This document shows, piece after piece, positions 1-12,486 of a DNA stretch of 64,000 nucleotides. This DNA is from Catenaria anguillulae PL171. Taxonomy: Eukaryota > Blastocladiomycota > Blastocladiomycetes > Blastocladiales > Catenariaceae. The stretch covers positions 18,973-82,972 of the forward strand of contig MCFL01000098.1 in NCBI GenBank assembly GCA_002102555.1, written 5' to 3'. Under the pieces are notes generated by a model. It did not search any database, had not been told where the DNA came from, and worked only from the letters and a program-made list of their open reading frames with translations. Within the stretch, counting starts at the first letter, position 1, and each line of letters starts with the position of its first letter. The position numbers and the translations under genes are program-made.

Positions 1-26
1 GTTGCAGTTGTTGTTGTTGTGTGCTG

Positions 27-62
<36 letters not shown>

Positions 63-3000
63 GGCGAGCCATATGGATTTGCAGCATACTTTGGTGACTG
101 CGCGGGCAACGGAGGCGGCGGCTGGCTAAAGAAGGACGACCCAGACGACTGCTTGCGGGCGACGGCATTCGGCCTTGACCTTGACTTTGCGGCGACCGAG
201 CGGGTGCAGCTTGCGATTGCGGCGACCGAACAGCGGGCGTGGAGAACACGGGTGGCGGAGGCTGGCTAAAGAAGGACGAGGATTGCTTGACAGGCGAAGG
301 AATCCGCTGCGATTGGGTGGGCTGTGCTTGTGGCGATGTAAAGCTCTGGCCTGTAACTGGAACTGCAGCGGCCGGAGCGTGTGTGGGTGAACCAAAGGGC
401 TGGGGTTGGGCGCAGACGGGTACGTGGCGTTGGCGCTCGGCGACACAACTTGAGGAGGGGGAGCAGACTGCCAGTACGGAGCAGGTTGTTGTTGTTGCTG
501 CTGTGGCTGCTCAAACACTGGAGCATTATTCCACTGCTGTTGCGGCTGCTGGTTGAACGCGCCAGTCCCATTCACGTTTGCACCATGTAAGCCGTCAAAA
601 CCAGGCACCTGCTGCGCGCCAGGGTTACTCGCCGATGACGGCACATGATCCACGGGCGACATGGGCTGTGCGGGAGCCGAGTCCCAGAAATTGGCCACGG
701 GCTGAGGCGGGTGCTGTGGCTGCTGGGAGGGGACTTGACGGGTGACGCGACCGGGTTGACTGGTTGCGGAGGCACGCCAAACTCATCGGCAATACCGGAG
801 GACCCGGCCTGCGGTTGCGACTCCCAAAATGGTGGAGGATTCGCCAACGGCGCCGCGGGCACCGGCTGCGGCGATTTTGTCGCTGCCGAGGTGGGAACTG
901 GTTGTTGCTGTTGGCGACCTTGCGCTTGCGTTTGCCCATACCCGACCGACTCAAACACATCGCACTCGAGCTGCTCCCCACAAATCGCAGGTGGTGGCTG
1001 TGCAACGACAGCAGGCGACGTCGACTTTGGCCGCTGCGGGCTTGTCGACACAGCGCGATTCACCGGCGCGGCTGCCGCACTCGAGGCGCAAACGCATCAA
1101 ATGCCGTTACCGACGGTCCGGACCAAAATGCCGCGGGCGGATCTGTGGATACTTGCACGGGCGGACTTGCGGCACGTGCGGGCGGCGACGCTACGGGTGC
1201 ATTTGCGATAACGGGCGGCGACCCAGGCGAACGTGCAGGCGGCGCTTGCGCTTGCGTCACAACGGCATCAAACGGCGACGGCCGGCATCCGTGGAAGCCG
1301 ACGACCAAAACGGCGGCGGGGCGCTCGACACGTGTACGGGCGGACTGGCTGCGCGCGGCGGAGGCGACGCCGACACTGGTGCGTTGGTGGGTGCCGGTGC
1401 GTTGGCGGGTGCCGGTACATTGGCGGGCGGCGCAATTGCATCAAACACCGAGGGTTGCGTGTCGGAAGCACCCCAGAACGGTGCTGGCGCTGGCGCAAAT
1501 GAGGCCGCGGGGACCGATGGCGGTGAAGTGGGCTTGACCGATGGACTAGCTGCACGCGGTGCGGGAGCGGGCGACGTGGGCTTATGAACGGGTGGCGATT
1601 GGCCGATCGCGTCAAAGTCGTTCGCTGGGCCGGTCGATGCACCCCAGAATGGGGCAGGTGCCGGCGCAAACGTCGACGCGGGGACCGGGGCAGGGCTCAC
1701 TGAGCGCTGGTGTTGTTGCTGCTGCTGAGGAGGAGGAGGACTAAACGAAGGCGACTTTGCCGCTGGCTGCTCTTGTTGACCGAATGAATCAAACTCGGAC
1801 ACGGCGGTCGACTCGCCAAACAGTGCAATGGGGGCACTTGACTGCACCGGCGGCGAGTTTGCCGCTGGCCTTCCGGAGCGAGGTGGCTGCGATGCAGTCG
1901 ACGTGCGAGGTTGCGCAGGCTCCAACGTGTCCTCGGCGGACCCCGTTGCCTCACCCCAGAATGGGACCGGTGCAGGTGCAAATGATGCTGCGGGTGCGGG
2001 AGGAGACGCTGGATTTACGGAAGTCGACTGGCCAGGCACAGGTTGGAGCGGCTGCGTGTCATGTGCGAATGTTTTCTCTTCTTGACCAACAGGAACATCA
2101 TCCTCGCTTGCCTCGCCCCAAAATGGAACAGGAGCAGGTGCGAACATGGAGGGTGGTGCCGTCGCAGTCGAGGTTGCAGCACGCGGCGGGGAAGCAGCGG
2201 GTTTGGGCGGTGAAGGAACACGCTCCGGTTGCGCTTGCTGCTGGGCATGTTGGGGCGGCGACCACGTGTCATTGACTTGTCCCCATCCATCTGCACTCGC
2301 TTGAGCAACGGGAGGTTCCGATTGAGGCACAGGTCGCACGCGCTCAAATGCTGCGGGGGTTGCCGGCTTGCTCATGGGCAGCGGTGGGAGATTGGCAAAC
2401 CCAGGCGTGGGTGGTGTTGACGTCGACGTTGTTGCCTGAGTTTGTGCGGGCACACCAAACAGTTCGTTGAGCGGCGGATAACTTGCTGACCCTGCACCCC
2501 CATTTGCATTTGCAAACAGCGACGATGGTGACTTTGGCAACCCAGACGCCGGTGCAGTCGGCAACGATGTCGTGGAAGTGGTGACAATGGGCGAGGGCAC
2601 GGGTGATTTGGGCTTTGTCTCTTGGTCGACCTTGACTGGTGATGGTGCACGCGGCAACGGCAAGGGAGCCTCCGGACTCTTTGGCCGTGCAGCCACTTCG
2701 GGTGATTGTGGGAGCGGCGGGCCGCCCATGGCTGTCTCTGCATTGACCGCGGCCGACGCGGCCGACGTCTCGAAAAACGAGCTTCCAGACCTGCGGCGTG
2801 CCGCTGCCAACCCCAACGGATTAGCGGCTGCCGCCAGGGGCGACGCCAACGGATTCGCGCTAGCGCTGGTGAACGGGTTGCTCAAGGACGACGTGGGCGA
2901 AAACGGGCCAGGGACCTTGGGCGCAAACGGCGACGCAAACCCAATGGACGTGGACCCGGGCCGGATCATGGGCGGCGTGACTGCCGCTGCGGGCGACATG

Positions 3001-3910
3001 GGCGCCCCCGTGGGAGCAGCAGCAAATGGGTTGCGGCCCAGCATGCCCGGCGGCGTCAAGCCCGACGGCGGTTTAGCGGCCGACATGGCTGGTGAGGGTG
3101 CAGAAATCATCGAGTTGAAGAAATCGTCGGCGGCGCCAGCCGATGAGGTGGTCGACTTGAAGCTCGCGTCGCCAGTACCGGCCGTTGTGGTGGCGGGCGG
3201 GTTGTTGCCTTGCAGCGAAAAGGACGGGACGCGCGAGCCCCAGGCGGGCGAGGCGAATGGCGACGCGATAGGGAGTTGTGGGGTGCGTGTGCCCGTTGAG
3301 CGGTCAATGGACGAGGCAGAGCCAAATAGTTGCGAAGCGGCTACATGTAGGATCGCGGACGGGATCGAGAGAGGTTCTGCGTGAGTGGACAAGTGACCAA
3401 GCGGGCCAATCGTGCAAGAGATGCGGGCGTACGAGTCAATGTGCGAAACGGTAGGGCAGCAGAAGCGCCGACACCCGATCCGGGCCCTGCAAACCGGGCA
3501 GGCCCACCAGCGGCAGCAGCCATGGCTTGCGAGCTGCCCGAGGCAGACCCTGGGCCCGAGTGCGTGTGCGGGTGAAAGTTGATGGAGCCAGACCGCGTGA
3601 CTGGATTGGAGTGCGCATGTTGCTGTTGGGGTGCCGCCGAGGTGTTGGCAGCGCCAAACGAGGTGAAAAAGTCGGGGTTGGACGTGGACGACGTCATGCC
3701 TCCCGTTCCCGTGGAGCCTGCTTGGGTTTGCGTGCCAGGGGCCGCAAAGGGATTTTGGCCCAAGCCGGGCGTACCCGTGCGGCCAGGGATGGATCCCGTG
3801 GACCCGTGGTGGTACGGTTTTGGGCCGTTGGCACCGGCGCCGGCGCCAAAGAGGGCCGACGCGTCCGGAGGACCGCCGCCAGAGCCGCCAGTGAAGGGAT
3901 TGGTGGCCAT
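1..3910 (-). CDS. Pro/Ala/Gln-rich protein with NPF motifs and repeated FW...FDA modules (3' end off window, frame broken)
   Basis: Function not recognised. Translation starts at the ATG at 3910 (MATNPFTGG). A 56-bp intron at 3377-3432 (GTACGC...CGCAG) restores one long frame down to about 1277. The protein is almost wholly low complexity. Two motif sets stand out: NPF tripeptides (ATNPFTG, GQNPFAAP, LGRNPFAA, SNPFTS) and a degenerate module of an aromatic FW/YW inside a Pro-rich run followed by FDA/FDS, present about nine times between 2170 and 450 (FAPAPVPFWGEA, FAPAPAPFWGAS, DFDAIG, AFDAFA). NPF binds EH domains in known endocytic adaptors, so a vesicle-coat or endocytic scaffold is an inference. 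Below about 1280 the same compositional signal hops frames at about 1275, 1065, 740 and 350, so either the 3' third is degenerate or the sequence has 1-bp errors. The gene runs off the left edge. Confidence 0.6.
27..60. repeat. CTG/CAG trinucleotide repeat
   Basis: About eleven consecutive CTG triplets on the plus strand, read as CAG on the minus strand. They lie at the 3' end of the minus-strand low-complexity gene, where they would encode a polyglutamine tract in a Pro/Gln-rich region. The run is pure, so its length is likely variable and easy to mis-sequence. Confidence 0.85.
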
Positions 3911-4448
3911 GGCGGGTGGTCAATGAACAGCGATCAGGTGGTAATGGCAATGGGGACCGGATGACTGAGTGTCTAGCTGAGCGAACGGTCAGGAGGTTTC
4001 TCGGGGAAGATCAATGGTTGAGTGCAAAGGAACCATAGGATACACATACGCTTACTTCCAACGTAACAGCAGCAGGCAACAAGAGGTCCTTTTCTGTTGA
4101 TGTCGTGCAGTTCAAGTCGAGTGCATGCGATACTATGTCGGTTCCAACGTACTTATAATTACTTACTGCACAGGTCAGCGCCATTGATCCGGTCGATTTA
4201 CATTGGACAAACGGCGTAGTGGTTGGCGGTGAAGTGTTGGATCGGAGGCCCTGCGCTCGTTCGCCGTTCATCACCGCCACGCTCACACGAGCAATGACGT
4301 GTCAGCTCACTTTGGCAACTGGACTCGACTGGACGGCAACACGATAAGTATTACTGTGTCGTACACTGCCAGCTATATTGATTGCCAGTAAACATCAACT
4401 GCTATACACTCGACAAGAATTACATCGTTGGCTGCACACTCACTGGGT
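3911..4448. other. Intergenic, no gene seen
   Basis: 5' flank of the low-complexity gene and 3' flank of fumarylacetoacetase. Only short unsupported ORFs and no RNA gene signature. Confidence 0.6.
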
Positions 4449-5854
4449 TTACTCAAACTTGATCTCTGGCGCTGGCACCACCACGCCTGCCGCGTCGCCA
4501 AACCCGACACGGAACCCATTGCCCTGGCACCACCCGGTCATCTTGACCTCGTCGCCATCCTCAATAAACGTCCGCTGCACCCCACCGTTGCCCACATCCA
4601 CCTTGTTGGCGCCACTCCACGTCAACTCCAACAAACTCCCAAAACTGTCCTGTGTCGGGCCCGAAATGGTGCCCGTGCCGCACAAGTCGCCCGCGCGCAT
4701 GTTGCATCCGTTGATGGCATGGTGCACGAGCTGCTGCTTAAACGACCAGTACATGTACTTGAGGTTGGACTTGCACACGGTCGCAAACTCGGCATGCCCC
4801 GCTGGCTTGATGTCCACTTGCAAATTCACGTCATAGGCCGTGGCGTGCTTGGCGCCGTCCGTGGAAGGTTGTTGCTCGCGCAAGTACGGCAAGGGTTGCG
4901 GGTTGTCCTGTGCGGGGCCCGCACACTTGAAGGGCTCGAGGGCATCCATAGTCACCACCCAGGGGGAAATGGTGGTGCCGAAATTCTTGCCCAAAAAGGG
5001 GCCCAAGGGCACATACTCCCAAGCCTGAATGTCGCGCGCAGACCAATCGTTCATGACCACCACGCCGAAAATGTGATCCTCGGCCTTGTCCATGCGCACG
5101 GGCTCGCCCAACGAGTTACCCGTGCCCACAATAAACGCCATCTCGAGCTCGAAATCCAAGCGGACAGAGGCGCCAAACACGGGCGCCGTGGCACCCTTTG
5201 CGGGCAACCGTTGGCCCAGCGGGCGGCGAATGGGCGTGCCCGACACCACCACGCTGGATGCGCGGCCGTGGTAGCCCACAGGCAAGTGCAGCCAGTTGGG
5301 CATAAGGGCATTGTCCTTGCCGCGGAACATGGTCCCGACATTGGTGGCGTGCTCGCGCGACGCGTAAAAGTCGGTGTAGTCGCCAATTTCAACGGGCAGG
5401 TGCATGGTGGCCGTCGCACGAGCGACAAACACGCGCGACCGCAAGTCTTGGTTGTCGCGAAGCGTCGGGTTGTCGGCCGAAAGCAGCGATTGCACGTGGT
5501 TGCGGGTCGCAGTCCACAGGGGCTTGCCCAGGGCCATGAAAGCGTTGAGCGTCGGCGAGGCAAACACGGCCCCGTGTGGCTCGAGGGGCGTGCCGGCAAA
5601 CAGGCCGGCCCAGGCGACGGCAGACAGGTCCAGGATAAAGTCGCCAATGGCAACACCCACACGCTTGGTCTGGTTCTGTGTGTGTGTACATTGTCGACAA
5701 ACGGCTTGTCAGTTAATGAATGATCCCGCATGATCCACTGAGCGAGAGTGAGTGAGCATACCGAGGCGTCCGAGAAGATGCCAAAGGGCAAGTTCTGGAT
5801 CGGGAAGTGCGACTCTGGGTCGACGGCGATAAAGGACGAGAGGTTGGCGGCCAT
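4449..5854 (-). CDS. Fumarylacetoacetase
   Basis: Hydrolyses 4-fumarylacetoacetate to fumarate and acetoacetate, the last step of tyrosine catabolism; cytosolic. Two exons: 5762-5854 (31 codons, [13 protein letters not shown]...) and 4449-5675, separated by a GTATGC...CACAG intron, giving about 439 residues (human enzyme 419). The N-terminal [12 protein letters not shown] segment is the family's usual start. The metal/catalytic core is intact: [15 protein letters not shown] (Asp and catalytic His), [30 protein letters not shown] (the two metal-binding Glu) and [20 protein letters not shown] followed by [13 protein letters not shown] (Asp and Lys). Start chosen at the first ATG giving the conserved N terminus. 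It is a stand-alone gene with no other tyrosine-pathway gene nearby. Confidence 0.96.
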
Positions 5855-6807
5855 GGTGGTTGGTTCGTTTGGTCGTCGTTGGTGGTGCACGAAATCAGTG
5901 TGACATGAACATGAACAGAGTCGTCGTTCTTGTGCAAAGCTCAGAGAGCCGAGTGGTGATGATGAGGTTTTCAAGTTGTGGCCGACCCGCCCATCGTGCG
6001 AGACACGAGACACGCACGACAAATGCGTTGGGGGCACGATCGATGGAAAACGGACCGTTCTTCCGAACGTCATTGACGGTTGCACCTCACGTGAACAAGC
6101 TGATCAGAGCATGCAGTCATCCCTGCCGTCTGGCGACTCGCACTCGCAGCGCAGCAACTGCACATAAAGAAACAAGAGGTTTTGGCATCCCATCGGTGGA
6201 ATCTTTGTACTCCAGTCGGCGTATTGTCTGACGCTCGCTCCATCGCTCGCTCGTTCTGTGTGTTTTCTCAACACATCACTACGGCGCCTATCCCAAAGCA
6301 GTTTCAGCTATCCGTCCTGACGAGAACCAAGTTCGCCCAGCCTTTCATCGCTCGTTTTTCTCCTCTCGCCTGCCGACCATTGTTTGTCAATGTCTAGTGG
6401 TCGCGGGCTCCAGAGGGGGCGACATTTTCTCCACGCATACTGACCCTCAACCAAAATTGCTAGTCTTCGTATCATGATGTGAACGGAACGGCACGATCGA
6501 AGCAATCCAGGCTGTACGGGACCCGTACCCGGAACTGCTAATCTTGTTGCCCACTTTGAGGGCCTCGAGACCCTGGCCTTTCCTGTGTCGCCCTTTATGG
6601 GGGTCTCCAGTCGCACTGGGTTGTCAAAACGACTGCCAACAGTACGAGGCACCTCAAGGCCTTGCCAGGCTGGTGCATGATGTCTCTGTCATACGGTCGT
6701 TGCCTGCGCCCTCTTGCCTTCAGTGGCCTTGCAGCATTACCAAATGAGACATTACATTTCTTGCTCTTTTATTTTATGGAATCTCTCTGACAGTCCAACA
6801 CTACATC
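5855..6807. other. Intergenic between divergent FAH and octanoyltransferase genes
   Basis: 953 bp separating two outward-facing genes, so it must hold both promoters. I see no RNA gene, repeat or convincing ORF. Confidence 0.6.
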
Positions 6808-7861
6808 ATGAAAATGAACCATTTCACTCTGAGAAACAATGCATTCAAGTCGTTGCGCTCACTCCTGGGCCGCCTCGACTCGTATTCTGGACCATCGTCG
6901 CTCTCGTCCGCCGTGACGCCTGACCCGACATCATCAACACCGAGCTGCGCCTTACAATCCAAACTCTTGCTTGCGGGCCACACACTTGCATACAAATACC
7001 TCGGGCCCGCAGTCCCCTACCAAACTGCGCTTGCCATCCAACAAGCCACCCTGGCTCACCGCCAATCGCTGGCCCGCCATGTGCCCAACGTCATGTACCT
7101 CGTGCAGCACGATCCGCCAGTGTACACGGCGGGCCGGCGCATCAAGGGCACCGATGCGACCGAGGGCGAGCGACTGCGCAAGCTCGGCGCGCAGTATTTC
7201 GAGATTCAGCGCGGCGGCGAGGTCACGTTTCATGGGCCTGGGCAGATTGTTGGGTACCCTGTGGTCAATCTCAAGGAACTTGGGGTATGAGTCGACAGGT
7301 CTGACATGACTCGTCTTTTGCATTGCTTTCAAAAAGCTCATGGGCAGCGCATCCTGTCATGTCATAGATTTCGGTTCGATGCTACGTCTCGCTATTGGAA
7401 CGCGGCATCATTCGGCTGTGCAAGGACCACTATGGCCTGGACGCAGGCACGTCGCCACATACAGGTGTTTGGGTTGGTGACAACAAGATTGCTGCGCTTG
7501 GTACGCCACCCACTTCACTCCGATTGACACTCACTCGCTCACTCATTTCACTTGGCCTCATAAAACAGGCGTCCATGTCTCGCGCTACGTTACCATGCAC
7601 GGCTTTGCCCTCAACGTGACGACCAATCTCGACTGGTACAAGCACATTGTGCCGTGCGGCATCACGGACAAGGGCGTCACGTCGATTGCCAACGAGTTGC
7701 AAAAGGGCCGTGCGAGTCCCGAGGATGCTGGCGTGTCAGAGGAGCAGGTTATGCCAAAGTTGCGCCAAGCGTTTGCGAGTGAGTGGGGCGTCAAGTGGGA
7801 AAAGTTGGAGGATGCGTGGCCAGAGTGGAACGAGGAGGTCGAGCGCATGCTCAAGATATAG
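6808..7861 (+). CDS. Octanoyl-[acyl-carrier-protein] : protein octanoyltransferase (LipB/LIPT2 family)
   Basis: Transfers octanoyl from mitochondrial ACP to lipoyl-domain proteins (GcvH-type), the first step of de novo lipoate attachment. Three exons, 6808-7284, 7368-7500 and 7569-7861, joined with GT...AG introns in correct phase, give about 300 residues. LipB signatures are in order: [38 protein letters not shown] (the conserved RGG loop), [14 protein letters not shown] (catalytic Lys), [13 protein letters not shown], and HIVPCGI (catalytic Cys). The first 40 residues are Ser/Arg/Leu-rich, acid-poor and upstream of the conserved domain, fitting a mitochondrial targeting peptide. The C terminus carries about 50 extra residues after the domain. 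The call is secure; the start could move to an internal Met a few codons on. Confidence 0.95.
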
Positions 7862-7996
7862 GCGGGATTGAGCTCAAAGGTATCGATCGGCACAATAGGA
7901 TAGGTCAGAAACATTGTCCAATCATGTATTCAGTCGGCACAATCCGAATGCAATTCTCCATCTTCCTCTCTGCCTCCTCGCCGACTACCAGAAGAC

Positions 7997-10900
7997 TCAA
8001 GTACTTGATCCAACATGATGGGTCGTTGACACAAACACGGCGCTCATGACATCCAATGTTTCGATCAACTCGGACTTGGCCACCACCTCCACTTGCGCGA
8101 GATACTGCTTTTCCTTTGCGCGCCGCTCCATGGACCACCGCCGCGGGTCCGCGTCGCGTTCCAAGTTGCCAGCGTCTGTCGACGGCGATGAGACGCCGGT
8201 TGCCGAACTGTTTAGCAGCGTGGCAGACGGATCCGTGGCGCCAATGTCACCTAAGCAGCAGCAAACACCTGGATTGTTAGAATCATGCAAATGGCCACGA
8301 CGTGAGTAACCAAAGTCCAAGATGAATATACCTTTCCCAGTTGCAGACGCGGCCGTTCCCGACTTTTGCCCACCAGCCGCACCCACATTCGATCCACTCC
8401 CACCCACCGCGCCTTTCCCACCTTGAGCGCCGGCCGCTCCAGTTTGCTTGCCACCGCCCCCCGCCGCCGCACTTGCACCGCCAGCCTTTCCCGCATCTTT
8501 CCCAGCCCCCGCCCCACCCGCCCCCGCCCCTGCCCTTTTCCCTCCATCTGCTGCCGACGCCCCCGTCCCCGCGGCCTTACCAACCTTATCGCCTTTCCCA
8601 CCGGCCCCTTGCTCTGCGGCGGCGGCCGCCGCACTTGCCTGCATCAAGGCGGCCGCCTGTGCAAGCGCCTCCTCCTCTGCCGCACTCGGCGTCGTGAACT
8701 TGCGCACGCACGCGCGGCTGGCTCCTGCTGGCAAACCGTGCGATTTGCGGGCCATGTGAAACTTGTCGCCGAGTTTGTCGAGCAGGTCGACGAGGAGCGA
8801 CCGTGCGGCCGTGTACAGGAGCGATGACGGGGAGCACGACGACGTGGCGGCGGCGGCGGCTGCCGAGCCGATGGCTGTTACGGGACGCAAAGGGGCCAAG
8901 AGCGTGTCTGCCGTGTCGGATGGTGCGCTACTGGCAGCGTCCGCTGCACAAGTAGCCGACATCGATCCGGTCGATGACTGCAGTGTGGACGTGGGCGAGG
9001 GCGACGTCAGAATGGCGTTGAGGTCGCGCAGCACTTGCTCGTGCGCATCGGGGTCGAGAATGAATTGGGCAGAGTCGAGGATGGATTGGATGCGAAAGTC
9101 CCACGTGGATGAGGATACGAGTTGCAGGTGAACCATTACAATGTTCGAGTAGAGGGCGGAAAGGCGAGCCGCGAGTTTGCGCGAGTAGGTCACCTAGAGC
9201 GGCAGTAGAGTGTCCAGTCTAGTTTAAGTCGTCCACGTGCAAGCTCCTTGTTGACAGTATCGTGTACCTTGAATGCCTTGTTGCGCTCTTCAAACAGCTT
9301 GGCCTCGGCATCCATGGGATTGACTTGAGCGCGGTGCTCCACCAGTGTCCAAACAGAATCGAGGACAAGGTCGATTGCGGACTTTGCGGCAGACTCCGCC
9401 CTGAGGCAATTAAAACGATTGATGAATGAGACACGGAGATGCTGTCCAAAGGGGGGCAAGCGTACGCTTTTCGAAGCAAACGGCGATTCCATTCGTCCCT
9501 GGCTTGAGCAAAATGGTCCTCCTCGGTACACACGCCCTATCAAATGACACGTTGAACGAGTAAGCCCATCCAAACGAATACGACAAGGGAATGAAACCAG
9601 CTGCACGGACGTAAAGCCTCAGTGTCAGCCACGGGCATGCGTCTGGCCCACTGCCCCCGCTTTGCTCCTTGTCCACAGGATATCCTGGCCTTGTCACCAG
9701 CTCGTAATCGTGCACGTGAATGCCTGGCTCATCCGCCTTGAACGTGACATGGAAATCAAAGGCCGACTGTGGTAAAATGACCCCACGTCGCACGGGCAAG
9801 TAAAACACCTCTTGATTGCTGGCAGTTGGGGTTCCCATGGCCGTGGGCGGCACAGGTACGCGCAAATTGTGCACGCGACGGACCCACTCGAAATGAACGA
9901 CAGTGTTGAATGGATTGTACACGGTAAACGCCGAAGCAACCACCTCGTTGACGGATGCATCAAATGCCAGGTACGACGTGGATATGGACAGCCCCGTTGA
10001 TGGTTGACTGGCTGCACCTTGCACTTCGCTCATGGATGTATGCGCCGGCTCAAACGCACCCGCGCACTCGGCAAGCCGTGACAGGCGCATATCCAACTCT
10101 TTCCTGATGGCACTCTCACTTGCGTTCTCCCCGCCTGCGCGACGCCCAATCCGATGGCCCGCAACCTTGACTCCTGCCAACCTCACCACTGGCTCCATCA
10201 TGTCCTCGGTCACCTGTGGATTGCTCGGATCCAGCTGGCGTATCTCCCGATACAGATCCTTGCGACGTGTGGCAAGGTAATCGAGCTCGGGCTTGCGCTC
10301 GCACACGTGCACGGGCGTGTCTGGATTGACCACACGCTCAAGCGGGCGAGGGCCGGCTTTTGGAAGTGGAAAGTTGAGACCAAACAGGTCATGGCCAATT
10401 TGCAGGCCACACATCCAAAAGCCATATTTGGATTCGAGGACTTTAATGGATTCGTCAATGAGTTGGCGGGTTTCGACATAGGATCGGTACGAGGCGGTCG
10501 ATGCCATGACAAGCGAATGCGGTTGCTGTGTAAACCATATTGGCATGAAGTGATGAGAATGATTCACGACGTGGGGAAACTAAATGAGGAGATAGCGTAC
10601 ACGACCAAGTTTATGGGCGAGCTTGCGCTCCGTGGATTTCCATTGGTCAAAGTGTCGTTGCCAGTTGCGCAGCGCGCGAGTTTGGCGCAATGTTCTTTGA
10701 TTGTCGATCGTTAGGGCGGTATTTCGTGGTAATCGTACAATAGAATAGGATATGGGAATGACAGCCGTACATGTAGTTCTCAAAGACCATCGCCTTTTCC
10801 TCATCCATCGGATCCAATTCTCCGCCAGCGACTGGATTGCTCATCTTCTTGCTGCCGCCAAATTTGCCAAACTGTAACACGGATCCAAACAAGCCCGACT

Positions 10901-11336
10901 TATCCAACGCAAACGTCTCGCTCTCAGATCGCATGGGCTCTCCCAAATCCACGGGATGCCAAGCTGGCAGAGCCAGCGACGAGTGGCTGTAAATCGACCG
11001 CCGCGGTGACGAGAACCCAGAGTGATTCGGGATCCCAAGTCCAAGTGAATGTGTGCCAGCCGCCGCGCTCGATGGTCGTGTTCCACTGGCCGTTGCAGGA
11101 ATAGACGCCAGCGGCGCGTTGGCGTGGAGCGAGCGGCCATGCATACCGACGTTGGAGCTCGTGGGCCGCCGAGAGCTTGCGATGGAGCGCATGCCAGACG
11201 CGGCGGCCGCGTGGTCACCAGGCGGCGGAGGCGCAGCAAATGCCGAGTCAAAGAGGTCGTCTGGATTGACAAGTTGCAGGGAGTTCATGTTGCCACTGAT
11301 TTGGTTCATCAATTTCATCCATGTGCCCAGCTCCAT
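7997..11336 (-). CDS. MYCBP-associated protein (MYCBPAP)-like ciliary central-apparatus protein
   Basis: Multi-exon gene matching the MYCBPAP family, an axonemal central-apparatus component in flagellates. Exon 1 starts at 11336 (MELGTWMKLMNQ). It is followed by a short exon with RALRNWQRHFDQWK near 10650-10720, then a long exon holding SYRSYVETRQLIDESIKVLE, YGFWMCGLQIGHDLFGLNFP and an Ig/ASH-like stretch (YNPFNTVVHFEWVRRVHNL, VILPQSAFDFHVTFKADEPG, FIPLSYSFGWAY). Exons near 9250-9420 (IDLVLDSVWTLVEHRAQ) and 8330-9190 follow, and the last, after an intron at about 8255-8330, ends at 7997. A segment of about 150 residues at 8340-8700 is almost only Ala/Gly/Lys/Ser, probably disordered. Exon borders are my GT/AG picks. 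The presence of this gene is the best sign that the organism builds flagella. Confidence 0.8.
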
Positions 11337-12486
11337 CGGACCTGACAGATCAAGCCTTTGTGTGTAAACCTGATCTCAGCCCATGCTTGTGGGAAACGTC
11401 ACGGTACTAAACGTAGTATTTTGGGTCCGACGCGTCAACCTGTCGATGAATCATCAACCAACAATTGCGGACGCGCTCACCAAAATAATCATGTCAGCGT
11501 CAAATAATGTAGCTAATGTACAGAGAACAAAGTAGAAAGCTCCCAGCAACATAGATCATTAACCAAGTTTTTAACCAGAGAACAACAGCGTTCACGCATG
11601 CAAAATGGTGAGTCAAGCCACCTTTCGATTTCTGGCATGTGCAACGATGGGCCTTGTCACGGTCTATTCGTTCTTGAAAAGCGTGTGTTTCGCGGAACGT
11701 CTGAAGAACGATGTCCGACCCATTGCTTCATTCTCACTTGATTGTTCATGGTGCACCGGCCAGCACGACAATATCAAAGCAGGACTTCCATCAAAGTACA
11801 GCATGCAGCAGTTTGCAAGCGCGTCATTAGAGTAGGTTTAGGAGAGAACGACCTGTTATTCGGTCCCTGCGCTCACCCGACAAGAATGTGAACTTTTTCA
11901 GGTCACAAGTCGCCCATGCTCTCGTGCTGCTTGGACTCACATTCAACTGCGCGGGACTATTCAAATGGACCACTTGCTTCCAATGGAGAACATTCCTCAT
12001 CCGTGCGTATCGTACCGTTTTCAGTCGCCTTCTATCTCTAACTTCCACTAAAGAAGGGCCGGACAAAGTAGAATCAACGCTTCATATAATTGGAAGTCTG
12101 TGGATCACTCTCCATGTCCAAAACAAGATGCATTTTCGAACCTTGTGGTACATTGTGGCATTGATATCGTACGTTCAATGCTCCAGAAATTGATGTCCAC
12201 CCGGCCATACTTGTGTAAACAGAGGAATGCTGATTTTGCCATTGAAAATCAGTGGACCCATGACAATTGTGGAGCTCATCAGTCAAGTCAGGGCATTACA
12301 AGTCTTGAAACCAAGCGGCATTTGGTGAGCGGTGGAATGGGTTCCATTGAAGCGAGAGTGCCATCCAAACGTTCAATGTTTTGCTCAGTCAGCCGGACGA
12401 GGCGTGAACACAATACAAGCATTCCAGAAATTGCGTTATGACTCGACATTAAGTGTGTCTGGCTTGGTAAATAGTAAACGAATAAA
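11337..12486. other. Intergenic up to the left inverted-repeat arm, no gene seen
   Basis: 1.15 kb, more AT-rich than the neighbours. ORFs at 11605-11835 and 11888-12193 have no recognisable content. The stretch has no counterpart beyond the right arm, so the duplication ends sharply at about 12487. Confidence 0.55.

Noticed and set aside
4428-5723. 431-codon plus-strand ORF opposite fumarylacetoacetase
   Set aside because: Shadow of the real gene; composition (His/Arg-rich) mirrors the antisense codon pattern and it has no motif.
8340-8700. Separate Ala/Gly/Lys-rich protein
   Set aside because: In frame with the upstream MYCBPAP exon; best read as an internal disordered segment.
11605-11835. 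76-codon ORF with a hydrophobic start
   Set aside because: No conserved motif and no splice partners; likely chance ORF in AT-rich intergenic DNA.
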